A stretch of 64,000 nt of DNA from NCBI RefSeq assembly GCF_001428895.1, contig NZ_LMJA01000004.1:164089-228088 (forward strand), written 5' to 3'. Below, one piece after another: positions 55,663-63,447 of this stretch. A program made the translations under genes and the position numbers. How positions within the stretch are numbered: position 1 is the stretch's first letter; every line of letters begins with the position of its first letter. The stretch is from Mycobacterium sp. Root265. GTDB lineage: Bacteria > Actinomycetota > Actinomycetes > Mycobacteriales > Mycobacteriaceae. The notes beneath the pieces are model-generated. The model made no database searches. It was not told the origin of the DNA and worked only from the letters and a program-made list of their open reading frames with translations.

Positions 55663-56667
55663 ATGGGTGTACGAGAACTGCACCACCGGACCGTCAGGCA
55701 GATCGCGTTCACGGCCGCCGGAGTGTTGATCGGCGTCGTCGGCATCGTGGTCGGGAGCGTGCGTGAGCCGGCGCCGGCAGCGCCTGTTCCCGCCGCCGCA
55801 CCGGTCACCGAATCACGACCCGTCACAGGTGAATTCGACTTCCGCAGACTGGCCGATCCGCCGCGCACCGTGGTGACCGACGGTGCCGGGCGGGTGGTCG
55901 CGACTCTCACCGACGCGGCACGCACCGTCAACCTGCTCGGGCCGAGCCGGCGGTTCAGCGAGCCCGCAGGCACTGGCGTGGGAGTCACCTCGCAGACCTG
56001 GGTGCGGATGTTGCCCGGCCCGTGGTCGGCAGGCGCAGAACGCGAACCGTGGTTCCGGCCATGGTTGGACGCGGCGCTGCGCGATCGCGGGCCCGATGTG
56101 CTGGCGGTGGCGGCGCAACACCTGCCCGGCGCCGGCGACGACGCGCGCTTCGGTGTGTTCGATACCGATGGCGACGGGCGCGGCGACCACTCGGATTTCT
56201 TTGACTATCTCGGGCAGCCGTGGACCTATGAGGACGGCAGGGTGGAACAACCCGACCCCGCCCAGAGCGGTTCGGTGGACGCATCCGGATTCGTGCGGCT
56301 GGTGTTCGGGTACCGGTCGGGTATGCCGGTCCGTACCGATGGTGACGAGCAGAAAGGGGCCATCCCGCGCAGCACCGACGACATCGCGGTGGACGGACCG
56401 GGCGCGGTGATCGTGCCAGACCGGCAGTCCAGGGTCACCGATTTCGGCGCCATTCAGGCAGGCGATCTCGTCTTCTTCGACACCGATCCGGATCGCCGGG
56501 CCGATCTGGTGGGCATCTGCATGGGCCGCGACGAGGCCGGTCACTTGCGATTCATCGCCAGCCGCCAGTCCGCCGACGGTCCCACCATGGGCGATGCCGG
56601 TGGCGCGTCGATCCTCGACGGCCAGGGCGAATACCCGTCGGCATTCCGCAGTGTGAAGCGGCTGTGA
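55663..56667 (+). CDS. membrane-anchored NlpC/P60-like protein with altered active site
   Basis: 334 residues: an N-terminal TM anchor (about 14-33), a Pro/Ala tether, a central domain with a calcium-loop-like FDTDGDGRGDHSDFF (about 166-180), and a C-terminal region with the NlpC/P60 layout: DASGFVRLVFGYRSG, then IPRSTDDIA, then IQAGDLVFFDTD, then VGICMG. In active peptidases the first motif is DCSGFV; here codon GCA gives Ala in place of the Cys, and the usual His before GIYLG is absent. It therefore may bind rather than cut a peptide or polyglutamate. AGGAG precedes ATG 55663. Confidence 0.72.
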   Translation: MGVRELHHRTVRQIAFTAAGVLIGVVGIVVGSVREPAPAAPVPAAAPVTESRPVTGEFDFRRLADPPRTVVTDGAGRVVATLTDAARTVNLLGPSRRFSEPAGTGVGVTSQTWVRMLPGPWSAGAEREPWFRPWLDAALRDRGPDVLAVAAQHLPGAGDDARFGVFDTDGDGRGDHSDFFDYLGQPWTYEDGRVEQPDPAQSGSVDASGFVRLVFGYRSGMPVRTDGDEQKGAIPRSTDDIAVDGPGAVIVPDRQSRVTDFGAIQAGDLVFFDTDPDRRADLVGICMGRDEAGHLRFIASRQSADGPTMGDAGGASILDGQGEYPSAFRSVKRL

Positions 56668-57578
56668 CCTCTGTGCCCGGGCATCTCGATCGCCGCCAGG
56701 TGCTGCGCGGGCTGACCGGCTGCGCATCGGTCGGGCTGCTCGCCGCTTGCGGGATGCGGCCCGAGGCGCATGCGCCGCCCGGACTGGACCGCCAGATCGA
56801 CGACCTCACCGAGCGGCTCAATCCCCGCCAGCAGTACCGCCCGCCCTCGGATGCCGAGGCACGCCGGGCCGTCGAGGCCGTCGAGCAATTGACCGCCGCT
56901 GAACTGGACGCCGGGCGAGCCGGTCTCACCGCATTGGGGTTCACCGTCGACTCTCTCCACGACGCTGCCGCACAACGCGATTGTCTGGTCGCCGCCGGCG
57001 AGAGCCATGGCCACCGGACCTGGGGGACGCTCGTCGTGGCTGCCGACGCCGACCGTCCCGACGTCCTCGTCGAGGTGCCGCATCCACGGGCGGATCTGGA
57101 CACCGAGCGCATCGGTCTGGCCATGTTCCGTGCGCTGCCCCGCTCGGGACTGCTCCTGGCCGGTGCGCACCGGCGCGCCGCCGACGGAGCGGCAGATGTT
57201 GCGCACCAATCAGATTCGCTGTTCCACGCGCTCGCCGTGGAACTGGGCCGCCAAGGTGCGCTCCAGGTTCAGTTGCACGGGTTCGCCGATGCCAGCCTGC
57301 CCGGCAAGGATGTGGTGATCTCCAGCGGCAGGGCCCGGGTCGGGGCGCGCGCCGAACGCCTCGCCGACGCACTCGACGATCTCGGCCTGGACGTCGGCCG
57401 CGCCTGGCGGGAGCGGTGCGCCGGTCTGGAAGGCAGAAGCAACGCTCAGGGTAGAGCCGCCGCGCGGCACGATCTGGATTTCGTGCACCTGGAAATGAAC
57501 CATCGCACCCGGATGGACGCGCGGCGGCGCAGTGCCGTCGTTGGTGCCGTCGCCGCTGCGCTCAACGGCACGCAGTGA
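56664..57578 (+). CDS. Tat-exported lipoprotein, putative zinc-dependent (poly-gamma-)glutamyl hydrolase
   Basis: 304 residues. The N-terminus has a twin-arginine motif DRRQVLRGLTG and a lipobox LLAAC (Cys about 29), so it is probably a Tat-exported lipoprotein. The mature domain has VEVPHPRADLDTERIG, LLAGAHRRAADG, DVAHQSDSLFHAL, QLHGFAD and a final DFVHLEMNHRTRMD; the clustered His/Asp/Glu residues resemble zinc-dependent N-formylglutamate amidohydrolase/PghP-type gamma-PGA hydrolases, though the similarity is weak. GTG 56664 overlaps the preceding stop (GTGA). As the last gene of the capBC operon it may release or shorten the polymer. Confidence 0.65.
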   Translation: MTSVPGHLDRRQVLRGLTGCASVGLLAACGMRPEAHAPPGLDRQIDDLTERLNPRQQYRPPSDAEARRAVEAVEQLTAAELDAGRAGLTALGFTVDSLHDAAAQRDCLVAAGESHGHRTWGTLVVAADADRPDVLVEVPHPRADLDTERIGLAMFRALPRSGLLLAGAHRRAADGAADVAHQSDSLFHALAVELGRQGALQVQLHGFADASLPGKDVVISSGRARVGARAERLADALDDLGLDVGRAWRERCAGLEGRSNAQGRAAARHDLDFVHLEMNHRTRMDARRRSAVVGAVAAALNGTQ

Positions 57579-57584
57579 ACACCC

Positions 57585-58280
57585 TCAGGCCCGCAGATGC
57601 GTCTCGAAGAAGTCGAACACCCGGCTCCAGGCATCCTCGGCGACGGCCTCGTTGTAGCCGAAACCGGTCACCCGCAACAATGCCTGCGCGGGAAGCTGAT
57701 TGGCGAAGCTGTGCCCGGCGTTCGGGTAAACCTTGACGTCGGCGGCGATGCCCTGGGCCGCCACGGCCTTGTTCAGCTTCGCCGGGGCTCCGCGGCCGAT
57801 CGGGTCGCGGGCTCCGAAGCTCGCCACAATCGGGCAGGCGCCGCTGAGTGTCTCCTCCAGGTTCTTCGGCAGCGGTGTCCCGTAGAACGGCGCCGAGGCG
57901 CTGAAACCCTTGGGGGACAAGATGAGCGCGAACTGACCGCCCATGCAGAAACCGGCGATGCCGACGACGCCGGTGCTGTCGGGACGGTCCCGCAGATAGT
58001 CGCGGGCGGCCAGCAGGTCCTCGATGGCGGGGCCCTGCTTGGTCAGTGCGGCGCGCATCACCTTGGTGATACAGCGGGCCCGGCCGCCGCGGGCGTACAG
58101 GTTCGGGGTGATACTCAGATACCCGGCGGCAGCGATACGCGCGGACACCGCCTCCTTGTCGGGCTGATAGCCGATGGCGTCATGCACCACGACCACGCCG
58201 GGCCAGGGGCCCTGGCCCTCGGGTACGTCGACCAGCGCATCGATGGGGCCGGCGGGGGTGTCGAGCTCGATCGAGGACAT
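57585..58280 (-). CDS. dienelactone hydrolase family protein
   Basis: 231-residue alpha/beta-hydrolase. The nucleophile is Cys in GFCMGG; the Asp is in ARDPIG and the His in NAGHSF, giving the Cys-Asp-His triad of dienelactone hydrolases. Cytoplasmic, no signal peptide. Converges on the capBC operon with a 6-bp gap. The substrate is not known; the family is often broad-specificity. Confidence 0.92.
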   Translation of the reverse strand: MSSIELDTPAGPIDALVDVPEGQGPWPGVVVVHDAIGYQPDKEAVSARIAAAGYLSITPNLYARGGRARCITKVMRAALTKQGPAIEDLLAARDYLRDRPDSTGVVGIAGFCMGGQFALILSPKGFSASAPFYGTPLPKNLEETLSGACPIVASFGARDPIGRGAPAKLNKAVAAQGIAADVKVYPNAGHSFANQLPAQALLRVTGFGYNEAVAEDAWSRVFDFFETHLRA

Positions 58281-58314
58281 GCCACCGAATCTAATGGCAC
58301 AAGCCGAGAGGCCG

Positions 58315-58328
58315 TAACCTGACGTGTC
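58315..58328 (+). promoter_or_regulatory. leaderless -10 element
   Basis: TAACCT at 58315-58320 and GTG at 58329 with 8 bases between and no ribosome-binding site, in the 48-bp divergent gap. Confidence 0.45.
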
Positions 58329-59006
58329 GTGTCTGAATCCGTCGACCTGGCACCCGAGGTCATCACCGCGCTGTGGGCCCTGCGTGACGCGGGTGAAATC
58401 CCGCTGCGCTGCAACAAGGGGCCGATTCGGGCCGCCGTCGCCGCCGCGGTGCGGGCGCTCAACGAGGACAACCTGGGCCCCAAGGTCCGGCCCTGGGATC
58501 TCTCGGCGTTGCGGCGCCGGGCCGCTGAGCTGGGCGAGATCACCGGCGCCGTCGTTGTGTACCTGAGCAAGGAGGTGGTGGTCGCCGAGCTGCTGCCGGG
58601 CCGCGAGCGGGTGGTGCTGCGCGGTGTCGGTGACGCCTGGCGGCTCGTGCGCTTCCTGGACGCCGCTGAGGTCAGCGAGGAGGTCCGGCTGAGCCCGGAG
58701 ACCACCCGGGAGATCGCCCTCGCGGAGTTCTCACCCGACGCGGTGCTCACCGCACTCGGCGTCGCCAAACCCGACGATGTGGACCTCGACATCGAGTCCC
58801 AGGATCTGGGGCAGGGCCACACCGAGACCCGATACCGCTACCTGTTCACCGACAACGGACGGTCGGTGCTGGCCGAAGAGGTCAAGAGCGAGATCTTCGA
58901 CGGCGCGACGGCGAGTTCGCGGTATCTGCGCGGTGTGCTGATCGACGGTGGTCGCGGCACATTGGTGACCGCGAGCCGAGACGGCGCCGTGCTGACCGAG
59001 GGTTGA
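58329..59006 (+). CDS. conserved hypothetical protein
   Basis: 225-residue soluble protein that I do not recognise. It is rich in Asp/Glu/Arg, begins with a helical stretch (VITALWALRDAG), has a middle mixed region (AVVVYLSKEVVVAELLPG) and ends VLIDGGRGTLVTASRDGAVL. No Cys/His metal motif, TM segment or signal peptide is seen. The base composition matches the host, and it is followed 12 bp later by the CoA-transferase. Confidence 0.8.
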   Translation: MSESVDLAPEVITALWALRDAGEIPLRCNKGPIRAAVAAAVRALNEDNLGPKVRPWDLSALRRRAAELGEITGAVVVYLSKEVVVAELLPGRERVVLRGVGDAWRLVRFLDAAEVSEEVRLSPETTREIALAEFSPDAVLTALGVAKPDDVDLDIESQDLGQGHTETRYRYLFTDNGRSVLAEEVKSEIFDGATASSRYLRGVLIDGGRGTLVTASRDGAVLTEG

Positions 59007-59018
59007 TAGCTTGACCGG

Positions 59019-60215
59019 GTGACTGGTGCGGCGCAGGGGCCCCTGGCGGGGGTACGGATCATCGAGATTTCCAGCTTCGTGGCGGTCCCGCTGGCGGGGA
59101 TGACCCTGGCGCAACTGGGCGCGGAGGTGATCCGCGTCGACCCGGTGGGCGGCGCCGCCGATTACAGGCGCTGGCCGGTGACCGATGACGGGGACAGCAT
59201 CTATTGGGCCGGGCTCAACAAGGGCAAGCAGTCGGTGGCTGTCGACATGCGGGCACCCGAGGGTCAGCAGCTCATCCGCGAGCTGATCGCCGACGCCGGC
59301 GTGTTGATCACCAACGTGGCCGGACGAGCCTGGCATTCCTACGACGAACTGGTGGCCCTGCGACCGGATCTGATCCACGTCGAGATCTCCGGGCGCGGTG
59401 ATGGTTCCACCGGCGTGGACTACACCGTGAACGCCGCCGTCGGTTTCCCACTGGTGACCGGCCCCGCCAACCTGGCCACGCCGGTGAACCACGTGCTGCC
59501 CGCCTGGGATGTGGCGTGCGGGTTGTATGCGGCGCTGGCGGTGGTCACCGCGGTGCGCCACCGCGAGGTCAGCGGTGCCGGCCAGCAGGTCGCCATCCCG
59601 CTGGAGAACGTCGCGCTGGCCACCGCGGGCAACCTCAGCTTCCTCACCGAGGTGATGGTCGGCGGCACCGAGCGCCGGCGGATCGGCAACTCGCTCTACG
59701 GCCAGTACGGCCAGAACTTCACCAGCAGCGACGGCGTGGTGTTCATGCTGGTCGCGCTGACCGGACGGCACTTCCGCGATCTGACCGAACTCACCGGTAC
59801 CACCAAAGCCGTTGCCGCACTTGGTGAGGCGCTCGGCGCGGACTTCACCGACGAAGGGGAGCGGTACCGGCACCGCGATGCGCTCACCGGGCTGTTCACC
59901 CTGTGGTTCGCCGAACGCAGCGCCCAGGACGTCGCCGCCGCGCTGTCGCAGACCTCGGTGCTGTGGGAGCGCTACCGCAGCTTCGCCGAGATCGCCGCCG
60001 ATGAACGGGTGACCTCCAACCCGCTGTTCACCACCCTGGACCAGCCGCGGATCGGGGAGTACCTGGCCCCGGGCCTGCCCATCTGCATCGACGGCAGCTA
60101 CCCGCCCGCCACCGCGTCACCGGCGCTGGGCGATCACACCGCGCAGGTCCTGGGCCGCCTGGGTCTCAGTGCCGCGGAGATCGAGAAGCTCACCGGTGCG
60201 GGAACCATCGCGTGA
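59019..60215 (+). CDS. CaiB/BaiF family (class III) CoA-transferase
   Basis: 398 residues matching class III CoA-transferases: GVRIIEISSFVAVPLAGMTL at the start, LGAEVIRVDPVGG, WAGLNKGKQSVAVD, an Asp in GVDYTVNA at the usual nucleophile region, and AWDVACGLYAAL. Transfers CoA between carboxylic acids. TAGCTT at 59007-59012 and GTG 59019 fit a leaderless start. It overlaps the thioesterase gene by 4 bp, suggesting linked acyl-CoA metabolism. Confidence 0.92.
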   Translation: MTGAAQGPLAGVRIIEISSFVAVPLAGMTLAQLGAEVIRVDPVGGAADYRRWPVTDDGDSIYWAGLNKGKQSVAVDMRAPEGQQLIRELIADAGVLITNVAGRAWHSYDELVALRPDLIHVEISGRGDGSTGVDYTVNAAVGFPLVTGPANLATPVNHVLPAWDVACGLYAALAVVTAVRHREVSGAGQQVAIPLENVALATAGNLSFLTEVMVGGTERRRIGNSLYGQYGQNFTSSDGVVFMLVALTGRHFRDLTELTGTTKAVAALGEALGADFTDEGERYRHRDALTGLFTLWFAERSAQDVAAALSQTSVLWERYRSFAEIAADERVTSNPLFTTLDQPRIGEYLAPGLPICIDGSYPPATASPALGDHTAQVLGRLGLSAAEIEKLTGAGTIA

Positions 60216-61009
60216 GTGTGTTGCTGCGCCTGCTGACGCTGGCGCCGGACGGTGCGGACCGGTGGCGCGGACCCGGGGCCGGCCCGCAGGGCAAGCGGTC
60301 CTTCGGGGGTCTGTTCGCCGCGCAGAGTCTGGCCGCGGCGTGCGCCACGGTCGACGCCGGGAAACGGCCCACCAACCTGCACCAGCAGTTCCTGCGCGGC
60401 GGCGAGGCCGGTGACGACTCGGACTACCAGGTCGAACGCGTCTATGACGGCCGGACCGCGGCGTCGCGCCGGGTGCAGACCCGCCAGCACGACCGGCTCC
60501 TCAACATCGCAACGGTGTCGTTCTCCGCGCCGCTGCCCGGCCCCGAACACGGGACCCGGCAGTCGATGCCGCCGCACCCGGACACCCTGGACCGCACCGG
60601 GCCGCCCGGCCCGGCACCGTCACTTCCGCTGGACGAACTCGACATCCGCGTGCAGGACGGGCACGACGGCGGCGAGTTCGTGCGGCGGCTGTGGTGGCGC
60701 ACCACCGTCGGGCTGCCCGACGACCCGCTGATCCACACCCTGGTCGCGGTGTACGTCACCGACCTCTACGGCGTCGACCCGATACTGCAGGTGCACGGAT
60801 TCTCGATGGCCGACCGCACGCACCGCAGCGGGACCACCGATTCGTCGATCTGGTTTCATCAGCCGCTGCGGGCCGATCAATGGAATCTGCTGGAATCCCG
60901 GTCTCCGGCGGCCGCCCGCGGGCGCGGCGTGATGTCGGCGTCGCTCGTGCGCGCCGACGGCGTGATCGCCGCAACCCTGGTCCAGGAAGGCATCATCGCC
61001 GACCGCTGA
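60212..61009 (+). CDS. TesB-like acyl-CoA thioesterase
   Basis: 265-residue double hot-dog thioesterase. N-terminal RSFGGLFAAQSLAAAC is the first hot-dog helix, and HQQFLRGGEAGD the typical N-terminal strand. The C-terminal hot dog has SIWFHQPLRADQWNLLESRSP and GVMSASLVRADGVIAATLVQEG with the catalytic Asp/Gln positions. GTG 60212 overlaps the CoA-transferase stop. The last 133 bp overlap the minus-strand gene on the other strand. Confidence 0.92.
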   Translation: MSVLLRLLTLAPDGADRWRGPGAGPQGKRSFGGLFAAQSLAAACATVDAGKRPTNLHQQFLRGGEAGDDSDYQVERVYDGRTAASRRVQTRQHDRLLNIATVSFSAPLPGPEHGTRQSMPPHPDTLDRTGPPGPAPSLPLDELDIRVQDGHDGGEFVRRLWWRTTVGLPDDPLIHTLVAVYVTDLYGVDPILQVHGFSMADRTHRSGTTDSSIWFHQPLRADQWNLLESRSPAAARGRGVMSASLVRADGVIAATLVQEGIIADR

Positions 61010-63447
61010 TGGAACCGGCTGCGCAGCCGCGCCATCGCCTGGGCCAGCACCACACCGAACACCAGTGCCGCCAGCACACCCAGCAGACGGTGTTCGCCGA
61101 ACAGCGGATAGATCTGGAAATGGCTCAGGTAGACGTACAGCGAGGCGTCGGCCAGTGCGGCCACCACGCCGGTCAGCAGCACCGGGCAGCGGATCGACGG
61201 CAACCAGATCATCACCGCGATCCCGGCGAACACCAGCGCTTCCCGGATATGGTCACCGAAGTAGCCGTACAGGCCGACCGCCAACAGCGCGGTGATGGCG
61301 GCGCGCTGCCAGGCCGTCGATGACTTCGCCACGGCCCAGCCGACCGCGAAGAACCAGAACGCCAGCATGCTGAACCAGGCATCCTCGCCCATGTCCGGTC
61401 CCGGGGCGTCATAGCGCAGGGCCACTCCCGCGGCCAGGAACACCAACGCGAACGCGAACGGTCGGCGGCGCTCCAGCCGGTCCACCCCGGGTACCCACAG
61501 CAGCAGGGTCAGCAGCACCAGGATCCAGACCAGCACTTCGATGAACCACAGCCGGCCCGCGGTCATACTGTCGAACGGACCGAGAATCTTGTTGGCCAGT
61601 AACAGATTCGACCACTGATAGTCATCGCTGAAGGTCATGGTGACCGCCACCCAGGCGATCGCGGGCAGCGCGATCCAGGTGATCGTGCTGCGCAGGTGCC
61701 GGATCCGGTCGGGGCGTGGTACGGAGGTCAGACAGAACCGGCCGAAGTTGTAGCCGGCGACGCCGAGCAGGATGTGCGCCCCACCCCACATCTCGAACAG
61801 TTCGGCATGGGATCCGACGATGAGCACGATCGCCACCGCCCGCAGCGCCACGCTGGTCTCCAGCGTCGAGGTCCAGCGGCGCTTGCGGGTGCTGAGTTGC
61901 TCCAGTTCGCGCAGTGGCATCCGATGCCACTCGGGTGGGAGTTCGTGCAGCACCCGTTCGATGCGCACCGACATCGTCACGTAGCTCAGCGAATTGCCGC
62001 CCAGGTCCACGAAGCTGGCACCGGGGTCGATGTCTGCGGGATTCAGGTGCAGCACGTCGGCGAAGACCCCGCGCAGCGCGGTCGATGCCGCCGTTTCGGA
62101 ACGCAGTGCAAGTACCGCAGGATAGTCGGGTTTGCCCGACGGCAGCATCGGTAGCTCGTCGACGCTGACCGCCCGCACCGCACCGGCGGGCAGCCCGGTG
62201 ATCTCGGTGGCGGCGCTGCGCACCGCCTGCGCGTCGTGTATTGCGGCGATGACGAGGACGTCGTCATCGGTGGTGCACAGCGCGCAGATACCGCGCTCGC
62301 GCAGAGTGGATTCCACCCGTTGCAGGTCGATGCGCAGGCCGAACAGCTTGGCGAACCGGTTGGCGCGGCCCACCACTTCGAAGAGCCCGTCCGCGCCGCG
62401 TCGGGCCAGATCCCCGGTGCGCAGTTCATCGGTGCCGGCGGGCGCGGAGAGATCGGCGGCGTTGCGCGCGTAGCCCATCATCACATTGGGCCCCTGGTAG
62501 ACGAGTTCGCCGATCTCATCGTCCGGACTGTGCTGATTCCCCGTCGCTCCGCTCGCCCCACCATCGATCCACAGTCGCCCGCCGGGGATGGCCCGGCCGA
62601 TCGCCTCGGCCCGTGTCCCGGCGAGTTCGGGCGGCAGATAAGCCATTCGGGCGGTGGCCTCGGTCGCGCCGTACATGACGAACAACTGCCAGCCGCGACG
62701 CTGCCCGAGCGCGGCGAATTGGCGCACCCGCTCGGCTTCCAGTCGCCCGCCGGCCTGGGTGATGTAGCGCAGGTGCGGCAGACGCAGGGTGTCGAAGCCG
62801 ATCCGGTCCAGCAGGTCGAAGGTGTAGGGCACACCCGCGAACGAGGTGCCCTGGTGGCGGATGAGCAGCTCCCAGAACGCGTCATCGATGACCGAGAGAT
62901 CGGTGAGGATCAACGCCGCGCCGCGCAGCAGGTGGCTGTGGATGACCGACAGCCCGTAACAGTAGGACATCGGTAGTGTCGTTGCCGCGCAGTCGGTATC
63001 GCGGATCTCGAGGTATTCGGCGATGGATTCGGCGTTGACCAGCAGATTGGCCGCCGACAAGCGGACCAGTTTGGGTGAGCCGGTGCTGCCCGAGGTGGAC
63101 AGCAGCAGCGCCAGGTCGGGGTGCAGGTCGTGATGCTGGGCGCCGCGGTGGTGCACGCCGCCGGCGTCGATGACGACATCGGGGCGGTAGGTGTCGATTA
63201 GGTCGGCGTGATCACTGCCGGGTGGCACCGGCAGCACCACGTGCCCGCCGGCCATGGCGCCGAGATAGCGTGTCAGGGTGGCGATGTCATTGTGCGTCTC
63301 CAGCAGGATCAGCTTGCGGCCACCGGCGAATTCTGCTGTGGCGCAGTCAACCCGGTCGGCGAGTTGTCGGTAACTGAGCGTCTGGTCGCGGGTGTGCACC
63401 GCGGGCCGGTCGCCGTGCGCCCGCAGGTGCGCAACGAGGTGTCTCAT
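60877..63447 (-). CDS. adenylation-PCP-membrane acyltransferase fusion protein
   Basis: 856 residues in three modules. (1) AMP-forming adenylation domain (about 1-455): STSGSTGSPK, VMYGATEATARMAYLP, TGDLARRGADGLFEVVGR, and PMLPSGKPDYPAV. (2) Peptidyl/acyl carrier domain (about 460-530) with the phosphopantetheine site DLGGNSLS. (3) A multi-helix acyltransferase_3-like domain (about 545-830), starting RAVAIVLIVGSHAELF. The layout suggests an activated amino or acyl group loaded on the carrier and transferred to a membrane glycan or lipid, like a one-chain Dlt system (inference). The start overlaps the ABC ATPase stop (ATGA). The last 44 codons overlap the thioesterase gene antisense. Confidence 0.82.
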   Translation of the reverse strand: MRHLVAHLRAHGDRPAVHTRDQTLSYRQLADRVDCATAEFAGGRKLILLETHNDIATLTRYLGAMAGGHVVLPVPPGSDHADLIDTYRPDVVIDAGGVHHRGAQHHDLHPDLALLLSTSGSTGSPKLVRLSAANLLVNAESIAEYLEIRDTDCAATTLPMSYCYGLSVIHSHLLRGAALILTDLSVIDDAFWELLIRHQGTSFAGVPYTFDLLDRIGFDTLRLPHLRYITQAGGRLEAERVRQFAALGQRRGWQLFVMYGATEATARMAYLPPELAGTRAEAIGRAIPGGRLWIDGGASGATGNQHSPDDEIGELVYQGPNVMMGYARNAADLSAPAGTDELRTGDLARRGADGLFEVVGRANRFAKLFGLRIDLQRVESTLRERGICALCTTDDDVLVIAAIHDAQAVRSAATEITGLPAGAVRAVSVDELPMLPSGKPDYPAVLALRSETAASTALRGVFADVLHLNPADIDPGASFVDLGGNSLSYVTMSVRIERVLHELPPEWHRMPLRELEQLSTRKRRWTSTLETSVALRAVAIVLIVGSHAELFEMWGGAHILLGVAGYNFGRFCLTSVPRPDRIRHLRSTITWIALPAIAWVAVTMTFSDDYQWSNLLLANKILGPFDSMTAGRLWFIEVLVWILVLLTLLLWVPGVDRLERRRPFAFALVFLAAGVALRYDAPGPDMGEDAWFSMLAFWFFAVGWAVAKSSTAWQRAAITALLAVGLYGYFGDHIREALVFAGIAVMIWLPSIRCPVLLTGVVAALADASLYVYLSHFQIYPLFGEHRLLGVLAALVFGVVLAQAMARLRSRFHQRSAMMPSWTRVAAITPSARTSDADITPRPRAAAGDRDSSRFH

